Of a stretch of 5,338 bases of DNA, positions 1-4,775 are shown piece by piece; position 1 is the stretch's first letter; each line of letters starts with the position of its first letter. The DNA comes from a bacterium. Its GTDB lineage: Bacteria; UBP14; UBA6098; B30-G16. A model generated the notes under the pieces. That model was not told where the DNA came from, ran no database searches, and worked only from the letters and a program-made list of their open reading frames with translations. Location: the NCBI GenBank assembly GCA_003645115.1, contig QNEG01000136.1, positions 1 to 5,338 on the forward strand, read 5' to 3'. The translations under genes were made by a program, and so were the position numbers.

Positions 1-341
1 GGGCGATGAGCAAATCCGATTAATATTACAGTGTTATGCTTATACTGTTCCTTATTCAGCATAAGTGTTTTGAAACTGTATGCTGCCACCGGTCCTGAAT
101 ATATATATCCAGCGTGAGGCGCTATAATTCCCAGAACTCTTCCCGATATTTCATCATCCTCTATTTGCGCAGAATTCATAAATTCTGATATCATTTTCCT
201 CAAGGAATCCTGGTCTCCCGGATACCAGGACCCTGCGACTGCGGGTTGTCTAATGTCAGCCATATCGACCTCCTTCTCGCCACTTCTGGCGCAACCTGAA
301 AAAATAATTATCATCGATAATATGAAAGTAATTTTCTTCAT
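1..341 (-). CDS. Memo-family protein (AmmeMemoRadiSam system protein B-like) with lipoprotein signal peptide, C-terminus cut by window edge
   Basis: This is the first 113 residues of a Memo-family protein (Pfam Memo; AmmeMemoRadiSam protein B). The family is related to metal-dependent dioxygenases and is often found with an AMMECR1-like protein and a radical SAM protein; its bacterial role is not settled. Seen directly: the family N-terminus RQPAVAGSWYP (residues 31-41) and the signature APHAGYIYSGPVAAYSF, whose His is a known metal ligand in MEMO1. The last visible residues are LIGFAHR, where the family usually has a GPSH/GPNH-type motif. The unusual part is the N-terminus: MKKITFILSMIIIFSGC is a lipoprotein signal peptide with lipobox FSGC and Cys17 as the lipidated residue. 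A second in-frame ATG at 261-263 (Met27) has an even better ribosome-binding site and would give a normal-length cytoplasmic Memo. The upstream ATG at 339-341 was chosen because it has its own GGGAGG and promoter. Family assignment is firm; location in the cell is open. Confidence 0.93.
   Translation of the reverse strand, partial: MKKITFILSMIIIFSGCARSGEKEVDMADIRQPAVAGSWYPGDQDSLRKMISEFMNSAQIEDDEISGRVLGIIAPHAGYIYSGPVAAYSFKTLMLNKEQYKHNTVILIGFAHR
268..275 (-). promoter_or_regulatory. Internal ribosome-binding site inside the Memo gene
   Basis: On the minus strand AAGGAGGT is followed by CGAT and then the in-frame ATG (Met27) at 261-263. This matches the anti-Shine-Dalgarno sequence over eight bases. 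Motif and spacing almost copy the start of gene A (AGGAGGT, CGTT, ATG). It lies inside the codons that join the lipoprotein signal to the Memo domain, so it may drive a second, signal-less product. The codons used (for GEKEVD) would need to fit this motif by chance otherwise. Confidence 0.6.
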
Positions 342-345
342 AATT

Positions 346-351
346 CCTCCC
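346..351 (-). promoter_or_regulatory. Ribosome-binding site of the long (lipoprotein) Memo start
   Basis: GGGAGG on the minus strand lies four bases (AATT) before the ATG at 339-341. The motif is good but the spacing is slightly short compared with the other starts in this window. It supports translation of the signal-peptide form. Confidence 0.65.
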
Positions 352-360
352 ATAAATTAC

Positions 361-388
361 AATATAGAAAATTTTTACGGAAATTCAA
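361..388 (-). promoter_or_regulatory. Predicted promoter of the Memo gene
   Basis: On the minus strand a -35-like TTGAAT (383-388) and a -10-like TATATT (361-366) are separated by 16 bp. Transcription would begin near 354, giving a very short leader that contains the GGGAGG site. The same layout (TTGAAA, 16 bp, TATAAT) precedes gene A, which strengthens both calls. Prediction from sequence only. Confidence 0.5.
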
Positions 389-469
389 ACAATAAAATAA
401 ATATTCGGCGATAATTCAATGTAATAATTTGGCATAAATGTCTGCTTTACGCAAATGGTATCCATGCAT

Positions 470-487
470 ATCCCGACCAGTCGGGAT
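470..487. repeat. Short palindrome, ATCCCGAC-CA-GTCGGGAT
   Basis: The eight-base arms are perfectly complementary around a two-base centre; as RNA it would fold as a seven-pair stem with a four-base loop. There is no T tract on the minus strand that would make it a terminator. Its CCCGAC/GTCGGG core resembles the hairpin at 694-716 (CCCGAC/GACGGG), suggesting a family of small palindromic elements. Confidence 0.6.
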
Positions 488-581
488 TATAAGTGGGTCG
501 AGGATAATCGGCGGCGGTGCGCTCGTATGTGTTGCTTTCCTCGAATTGCATAGACCACAGGTTTCGCACCCTGCCGATTGT

Positions 582-616
582 AGGGACAAACCTATGTATC
601 TGTCCTTGTGCATTAT
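582..616. repeat. 35-nt dispersed repeat, copy 1 (degraded hairpin)
   Basis: It starts AGGGACAAACCTATGTATCT and ends TGTCCTTGTGCATTAT. It matches copy 2 at 2232-2266 in 33 of 35 positions, in the same orientation. Both differences (A for G) fall inside the hairpin arms of copy 2 and weaken the stem here, leaving mainly GGACA/TGTCC. The flanking DNA is unrelated except for a few bases after the 3' end, so the shared unit is close to 35 nt. Confidence 0.75.
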
Positions 617-693
617 CCATATTGCCCAGATGATGTCCATCTTGGAGATGGCGTCCATCTTTCCCATGACGCATTCCGCATCGGCGAGATGTC

Positions 694-716
694 AAACCCG
701 ACTTCAAGACGGGTTT
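694..716 (-). terminator. Possible terminator after the gene B sorting domain
   Basis: Seven-pair arms AAACCCG/CGGGTTT enclose a nine-base loop, 33 bases past the TAG at 749-751. Only three T follow within the stem on the minus strand (then GACATC), so it is a weak intrinsic terminator by the usual rule. It could equally be another CCCGAC-type palindromic element. Confidence 0.4.
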
Positions 717-748
717 AGTTTCATTCAGCGATGTATTTTGATGCGTCG

Positions 749-1048
749 CTATCTCAAATACACAACGCGCTTCGTCGTTGTCAATCCGTCCTTCGTTGTG
801 ACTCTCACCAGATATATTCCCGATGCGATTGATTCGTTCGGTGTCCAGATGTAAACCCCCTGAGCCGATGCTGAACCCCCTGAAACCTTTGTTGACGCTC
901 GGTTTCTGTCCCCCTTGTCAAGGGGGACAAATGAGGATGGCTTGCCATCCGAATAGGGGGTTACAACATTCCCCCTTATATCGAATATTTCTATTTCCGC
1001 TCCCGCTGGCGCGGTGATAGCAACTGACGAATTGAACGGATTAGGAAA
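749..1048 (-). pseudogene. C-terminal sorting domain (type IX type A-like) cut off from gene B by an in-frame TAA
   Basis: Directly after the gene B stop codon (TAA at 1049-1051) the same reading frame continues for 99 codons to a TAG at 749-751. It encodes FPNPFNSSVAITAPAGAEIE, then IFDIRGNVV, and later SGIYLVRVTTKDGLTTTKRV and VYLR. That is the complete layout of the type A sorting domain of type IX secretion cargo: the PNPFN start, the 'IFDIRG' strand, the 'W.p....SGiYlvrv' strand and a basic end. Compare PNPFNSATSI...SGTYFAVL in gene A. No start codon with a ribosome-binding site precedes it, so it is readable only as an extension of gene B. About 35 residues in the middle (857-961) look like an inserted palindromic element. 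The break may be a nonsense mutation, a sequencing error or a read-through stop; the intact frame argues against old decay. Confidence 0.8.
907..929. repeat. Perfect palindrome inside the sorting domain
   Basis: TGTCCCCCTT and AAGGGGGACA form a perfect ten-pair stem around GTC. It is followed directly by a second palindrome, GGATGGC-TT-GCCATCC (935-950), and by an AGGGGG/CCCCCT pair (955-976). Two AACCCCCTGA copies 20 bp apart (854-863 and 874-883) lie on the other side. All are within codons of the sorting domain. The stem is GC-rich but has no T tract on either strand. Confidence 0.75.
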
Positions 1049-2200
1049 TTAATACTCCACATTACCATTTGAATCCGTTTTTATAAGATAGACCTCTTCA
1101 GAATTCGGGTATGATCCTTTTGTGCCTACTACGATGTATCCGCCATCGGATGTCTGCGCAACAGAGTTGCCCATATCATTATCACTTCCACCATAAGTTC
1201 GAGTCCATATAGTATCGCCCGCCGAATCGGTCTTAAGAAGAAAGACATCATTCAAGTCTGCGCCGTATTTGTATCCTGCTACGATATATCCGCCATCGGA
1301 TGTCTGCGCAACAGACTCACCGCAGCTTCCGCCATAAGTTCGCGTCCAAATAGTATCACCTGATGAATTCGTCTTGATGAGATAGACATCCCACTCTTGA
1401 CGTCCTGCGACAATATATCCGCCATCGGATGTCTGCGCAACAGAGTAACCTTTTTTAGAACCGTTTCCGCCATAAGTTCGAGTCCATATAGTGTTGCCTA
1501 ATGAATTTGTCTTGATAAGATAGATTTCACAATATACTGAGTCGAAGGAGGATGTGTTACCTGCGACGATATATCCGCCATCGGATGTCTGCGCAACAGA
1601 GTAGCCGCAGATTCCGCCATAAGTTCGAGACCATGTCATGTCGCCTGATGAATTAATCTTGATGAGAGAGACATCATCCCCTTTATGTCCTGCTACGATA
1701 CATCCGCCATCGGATGTCTGAGCAACGGAGTAGGCTTCATCGCTATCGCTTCCACCGTAGGTGCGTGTCCAAACTGTGTCGCCCAACGAATTTAGTTTCA
1801 AAACATAAACATCCCAATCGCCTGCGCCGGATGATGTGTTACCTGCGACGATGTATCCGCCATCGGTTGTCTGCGCAACAGAGAGGCCGCAATCTGAATC
1901 GCTTCCGCCATAAGTTCGAGTCCATATAGTGTCGCCCAACGAATTTAGTTTCAAAACATAAACATCCCAATCGCCTGCGCCGGAGGATGTGCCACCTGCT
2001 ACGATGTATCCGCCATCGGTTGTCTGCGCAACAGAGTAGCCTCTATGATAACCACTTCCACCGTAAGTGCGCTCCCAACTAGTATGATTTCCGTTGTTAT
2101 TATTATCGTCACCATCATCATTAGTACTTTTTGAGCAACCCCAGAAGCATACCCCCACCCAAATCACCATCACCAGCGAAAAAATGCTCATATTACGCAT
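1049..2200 (-). CDS. Lipoprotein with seven 'TYGG...DGGYIVAG' repeats, probable beta-propeller (gene B)
   Basis: The 383-residue product starts with a hydrophobic segment ending CFWGC, a lipobox-like site with Cys22 (Trp at -2 is unusual). A short low-complexity linker (STNDDGDDNNNNG) follows, then seven repeats of about 40-51 residues from residue 42 to the end. Each repeat reads roughly W-[TS]-RTYGG-(loop)-SVAQT-[TS]-DGGYIVAG-(loop)-DVYLIKT-NSLGDT. The number and strand-like pattern suggest a seven-bladed propeller; this is inference. Such proteins are common and uncharacterised in FCB-type genomes and are usually secreted. Repeats 4 and 6 have a shortened loop after RTYGG, and the first two blades are nearly identical in DNA. 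The start has AGGAGG six bases upstream (2207-2212). The last repeat ends GNVEY and TAA, and the frame then continues into a full sorting domain (749-1048), so the original protein was probably 482 residues. Binding partner unknown. Confidence 0.9.
   Translation of the reverse strand: MRNMSIFSLVMVIWVGVCFWGCSKSTNDDGDDNNNNGNHTSWERTYGGSGYHRGYSVAQTTDGGYIVAGGTSSGAGDWDVYVLKLNSLGDTIWTRTYGGSDSDCGLSVAQTTDGGYIVAGNTSSGAGDWDVYVLKLNSLGDTVWTRTYGGSDSDEAYSVAQTSDGGCIVAGHKGDDVSLIKINSSGDMTWSRTYGGICGYSVAQTSDGGYIVAGNTSSFDSVYCEIYLIKTNSLGNTIWTRTYGGNGSKKGYSVAQTSDGGYIVAGRQEWDVYLIKTNSSGDTIWTRTYGGSCGESVAQTSDGGYIVAGYKYGADLNDVFLLKTDSAGDTIWTRTYGGSDNDMGNSVAQTSDGGYIVVGTKGSYPNSEEVYLIKTDSNGNVEY
1776..2036 (-). repeat. Near-identical 108-bp coding duplication (1776-1883 and 1929-2036)
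   Basis: The two 108-bp blocks are offset by 153 bp, exactly 51 codons, and differ at only four positions by my count. They encode the end of one propeller blade and are far more alike than the other blades of gene B, which keep only short conserved blocks such as the one for SVAQTSDGGYIVAG. This points to recent duplication or gene conversion of one blade. Confidence 0.8.
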
Positions 2201-2231
2201 TTTATGCCTCCTGATTTATTTGCGGTGTCGC

Positions 2232-2266
2232 AGGGACAGACCTATGTGTCTGTCCTTGTGCATTAT
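2232..2266. repeat. 35-nt dispersed repeat, copy 2 (intact hairpin)
   Basis: It matches copy 1 at 582-616 in 33 of 35 positions. Here the arms GGACAGAC and GTCTGTCC pair perfectly over eight bases around a six-base loop (CTATGT), and two flanking positions can extend the stem (one G-U, one A-U). It lies 32 bp upstream of the gene B start, so the hairpin would be in the gene B leader just before the ribosome-binding site. Confidence 0.75.
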
Positions 2267-2300
2267 TTACATTTGTATTCATATTCGCATTTGCATTCAC
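2265..2300. repeat. Six-copy degenerate hexamer array (ATTYRY)
   Basis: Six contiguous units ATTTAC, ATTTGT, ATTCAT, ATTCGC, ATTTGC and ATTCAC fit ATT-Y-R-Y without interruption. On the transcribed strand this is RYRAAT and is G-poor and unstructured. It fills exactly the space between the hairpins at 2232-2266 and 2301-2324. Confidence 0.65.
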
Positions 2301-2324
2301 GGGACGCACACACGGGTGCGTCCC
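2301..2324. repeat. Strong hairpin in the gene A-gene B spacer
   Basis: GGGACGCAC and GTGCGTCCC form a perfect nine-pair stem around ACACGG. It lies 54 bp after the gene A stop. On the minus strand it is followed by GTGAATGC, not by T, so it is not a standard terminator for gene A. On the plus strand TAATTTTAT follows, but there is no plus-strand gene. The GGGAC ends resemble those of the 35-nt repeat. Confidence 0.7.
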
Positions 2325-2328
2325 TAAT

Positions 2329-2337
2329 TTTATAGCA
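2329..2337 (-). promoter_or_regulatory. Weak candidate promoter of gene B (extended -10)
   Basis: On the minus strand TGC-TATAAA forms an extended -10-like element 47-55 bases after the gene A stop. No good -35 box is seen at the normal distance. Transcription would begin near 2322, in or at the edge of the 2301-2324 hairpin. Gene B may instead be read through from gene A, since no clear terminator lies between them. Confidence 0.3.
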
Positions 2338-2377
2338 AATACGATGATTACCAGCCACAACTTATCATTCGCAAATA

Positions 2378-4525
2378 CTATTTCACCAGCAATAATCTCT
2401 GTTCACTTCTAACATCGGGTGTGTTCAGGACTGCGAAATAAGTTCCACTGGGAATATTTTTAGAATCGGGAGTCCAGCGAAGTGTGTATTTTCCTGCAGG
2501 AACCACATCATCGATTAGAGTAGTTATCTTTTGTCCCTTCATATCATAAATCGAGAGATTAACATCGGTTTTCTCGGATAAGAGGAATGAAATAGATGTC
2601 GCCGAATTGAATGGATTGGGAAGTGCATCGATTATTTTAGTTTCCGATGGAACAACCGGAGATTTTCTGGCATAATCTTGCAATGATGAAGTCAGTTTAT
2701 AGATATAGATCCCGGCAAATGCATCGATTCCATAGATAGTATTATTTTCAGCATAGATATGAGTCCAATATCCGCTGTGTGGCAACTCATCGACTAACTT
2801 AATTTCTGGTAGATTGGATATGTCGAACACTTTCATAGCGCCCTGTCCGTCGGAAAAATAAAGTATATTGTCCTCTGTGACTAAATCTGTGCCCCAGATA
2901 GTGGGATACGAATTTACCAGATTTGGCGTTTCTGGATTGCTGACATCTATAATTGCGAGTCCATTGGGACCATCCGCTGCCAGCAGGTATTTTCCTACCA
3001 ATTCGATTCCATTACCGCCTTTCTCGCTGGTTCGTATAGAACTGACGAATTTCGGAGTGCCATCGCCCAAGCGCCATATTTGATAACCACCGAAATAATC
3101 TGATGCATATAAATAATCCTGCGAGATAACAATATCGCAAAATTGGACTGAACCATCATTTATATTGTATAACACTTCGAAATTATCTGGGTCGAGTATA
3201 TAAATTCCCTCGCTTCCCATAGTCAATGCGCAATAATTCTCGCTGAATACAATTTCGCCGATTGGGTCGAGTTTTTCCAGTCGAGTGATAGGATATTCCG
3301 CCAGCCAATTGCCAGTGATGTCGAATTCCTCGATATATATGTTCTTGTCGAATTCACTTTTTACCTTTCTTGCGCCGATAGCGAAAATGCTGCCATCGTG
3401 GTATGCTACATCCCATACTGTGTGGAGATAATCGCTACCGAATCGATTTTCTATCACCGGATTTTCGGGAAATTCTGTATCAATCAAAATTATTCCAGAA
3501 CGACCAGCGGCGACATAGAACTTATTATTTACTATACATCCTCGTTTTGGGACATCAGATGTGGGAACTCTACCAATCTGGAATGGCTTTTCCACATTTG
3601 TAATATCGAACACAGAGAAACCCTCATACGAATTGGCAAGATAAATATTATCATCTTTCAGCACACAATCTACGGTAGGGAAATCATCTATGCTCCACAC
3701 CAACACAGGGTCTTTTTGATTTTCGATTAGCCTATAAGTAGCGAAATTAGCCATACCGCCAGCGAATACTACATCGTCTCTTACTTTCACTATTCGAGGT
3801 GATTCGAATGGGAAACTGAACAGGTGCGGTCCGAAAAGCTTTCTTTCTTCAGGCGATGGTTTATCCAGTCGCCCGTATAGAATTATATCTCGATATGCCT
3901 TTATTGTGGTGTAAATTCCCTCCTGTGTTCCATATAGATAGAAATTCTGGGGATTCGGGACCATAAACAATCCCAGTCCGAGTTCACCTGCGGCAGCGAA
4001 TAGTTTATTCTGGTAGAAATCGATTTTCATCAATTCACCATTTAGTCCTAAATATCCGAGTAATTGCGGACTTTCTGGTGTTTCTACACTTGCAGAAGCC
4101 ACAAAATTTGCTCCGCCGATATAAACTATATCGCCTTCCAAATCCATACAGGTAAATCTGGTAAACTTTGTTTCATCTGGAATGTGTGGGAATTTCCCCA
4201 GCATAATTGGAGTGTAAGGGTCGCTGATATCGAATATTTCCAATCCCTCTTTTTCCCATAGCACATATAATTTCTGGTCATCCACAATGATTGCTTTAAT
4301 TCTGCTGGAATGTCCCTCGATTGTGCCCATCAATTGTGGGAAATCACGCTGGTAGATATTGTAGATATTGAGCATTCCGCCGACACCAGCATATACTACC
4401 TGTCCCTTCGAATGAATCGCCTCCACAGGATTTAAATCGACTCGGGAAACTTTTTCCACCCAATAGGTATCGGCATAGATTAATGAAAACACCAGAATCA
4501 GTAATAATAATGTTAGCTTTTTCAT
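2378..4525 (-). CDS. Secreted LVIVD-repeat beta-propeller protein with C-terminal type IX sorting domain (gene A)
   Basis: The 715-residue product begins with a Sec signal peptide, MKKLTLLLLILVFSLIYA, probably cut after Ala18. The body (about residues 22-620) is made of propeller repeats with the LVIVD consensus G-L-x-I-x-D-[IV]-S-[ND]-P-x-x-P. Clear copies are GLEIFDISDPYTP (94-106), GFSVFDITNVEKP (302-314), GLAIIDVSNPETP (522-534) and a form near 563-575; several degenerate ones lie between. The number of repeats suggests two linked propellers; that is inference. Residues 636-715 are a type A sorting domain: PNPFNSATSI, the IYDMKGQKI strand, then IPSGTYFAVL and a basic end RLLLVK. This domain directs secretion and surface attachment by the type IX system in Bacteroidota and relatives. 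The start is supported by AGGAGGT at 4530-4536, four bases from the ATG, and by a good promoter. Such proteins are usually labelled 'LVIVD repeat-containing' or 'T9SS type A sorting domain-containing'; the ligand is unknown. Confidence 0.93.
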   Translation of the reverse strand: MKKLTLLLLILVFSLIYADTYWVEKVSRVDLNPVEAIHSKGQVVYAGVGGMLNIYNIYQRDFPQLMGTIEGHSSRIKAIIVDDQKLYVLWEKEGLEIFDISDPYTPIMLGKFPHIPDETKFTRFTCMDLEGDIVYIGGANFVASASVETPESPQLLGYLGLNGELMKIDFYQNKLFAAAGELGLGLFMVPNPQNFYLYGTQEGIYTTIKAYRDIILYGRLDKPSPEERKLFGPHLFSFPFESPRIVKVRDDVVFAGGMANFATYRLIENQKDPVLVWSIDDFPTVDCVLKDDNIYLANSYEGFSVFDITNVEKPFQIGRVPTSDVPKRGCIVNNKFYVAAGRSGIILIDTEFPENPVIENRFGSDYLHTVWDVAYHDGSIFAIGARKVKSEFDKNIYIEEFDITGNWLAEYPITRLEKLDPIGEIVFSENYCALTMGSEGIYILDPDNFEVLYNINDGSVQFCDIVISQDYLYASDYFGGYQIWRLGDGTPKFVSSIRTSEKGGNGIELVGKYLLAADGPNGLAIIDVSNPETPNLVNSYPTIWGTDLVTEDNILYFSDGQGAMKVFDISNLPEIKLVDELPHSGYWTHIYAENNTIYGIDAFAGIYIYKLTSSLQDYARKSPVVPSETKIIDALPNPFNSATSISFLLSEKTDVNLSIYDMKGQKITTLIDDVVPAGKYTLRWTPDSKNIPSGTYFAVLNTPDVRSEQRLLLVK

Positions 4526-4561
4526 AACGACCTCCTGTTTATTTTTCTCCTCTATATATAC

Positions 4562-4589
4562 ATTATAATGAAATAAAATTGAATTTCAA
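4562..4589 (-). promoter_or_regulatory. Predicted promoter of gene A
   Basis: A consensus -10 TATAAT (4562-4567) and -35-like TTGAAA (4584-4589) are separated by 16 bp on the minus strand. Start of transcription would be near 4555, about 30 bases before the ATG. Upstream lies an A-rich stretch with two direct copies of a ten-base unit (AAAAATCCAT, 4598-4617), which may act as an UP-like element. Confidence 0.65.
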
Positions 4590-4697
4590 GAGTGAAAATG
4601 GATTTTTATGGATTTTTTTATTTCTTTATTTCTTTTTGCTCTGGGTGGCAAAATAACACTAAATCGCTTTTGTCCTATCTGGGATTAAAGCAGAAAA

Positions 4698-4716
4698 AAT
4701 TATTATAGTAATAATT
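4698..4716 (-). terminator. Possible weak terminator after gene C
   Basis: On the minus strand AATTATTA and TAATAATT form an eight-pair stem around CTA, and the last TT plus four more T give a run of six (complement of 4694-4699). It lies about 60 bases after the gene C stop. The stem has no G-C pair, so it would be weak; AT-rich chance folding is a fair alternative. Confidence 0.35.
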
Positions 4717-4775
4717 GCAATTACTTTGTAGAATTTAGCAGACTTTCGCCAGATAACATTTTTGGGAATCTGATG

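Larger units (their letters stand above)
342..748. other. Repeat- and palindrome-bearing stretch without a convincing gene
   Basis: This roughly 400-bp stretch separates the end of the gene B sorting domain from the Memo start. Open frames exist on both strands (for example 447-707 minus and 438-854 plus), but they overlap each other, lack usable ribosome-binding sites and run through repeats and palindromes, so they are not called. What it does hold is the Memo promoter (361-388), a CCCGAC palindrome (470-487), one copy of a 35-nt repeat (582-616), a small CCATCT/AGATGG hairpin near 648-662 and a possible terminator (694-716). The minus-strand frame near 447-560 reads a little like protein (WSMQFEES...), so a decayed gene fragment cannot be excluded. 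Confidence 0.6.

Noticed and set aside
447..707. Minus-strand open frame of 86 codons, part of which reads protein-like
   Set aside because: It starts inside the 694-716 hairpin, lacks a ribosome-binding site and runs through the repeat; at best a decayed fragment.
438..854. Plus-strand open frame of 138 codons
   Set aside because: It crosses the 35-nt repeat, the 694-716 hairpin and the antisense of the sorting domain, has no ribosome-binding site, and reads as repeat-derived peptide (RDKPMYLSLCII also appears from copy 2 at 2232-2266).
907..929. Terminator hairpin
   Set aside because: It lies within the codons of the sorting domain and lacks a T tract on both strands.
1049..1051. Selenocysteine or pyrrolysine recoding at the gene B stop
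   Set aside because: The codon is TAA; selenocysteine uses TGA and pyrrolysine TAG.
1120..2040. Regularly spaced near-identical blocks around the SVAQTSDGGYIVAG codons, CRISPR-like at first sight
   Set aside because: Spacing is always a multiple of three, the frame is open throughout and the blocks encode the propeller blades of gene B.
2301..2324. Intrinsic terminator of gene A
   Set aside because: The stem is strong but no T tract follows it on the minus strand.
2868..4261. Plus-strand open frames opposite gene A (2868-3083, 3398-3730, 4064-4261)
   Set aside because: Antisense shadows of a clearly coding frame; no ribosome-binding sites or recognisable protein features.
4662..4775. Frame continuing after the gene C stop with a hydrophobic stretch (KVIAIITIIIFSALIP)
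   Set aside because: Only 38 codons, no start codon with a ribosome-binding site, AT-rich DNA favours hydrophobic codons by chance, and no sorting-domain motif is seen.
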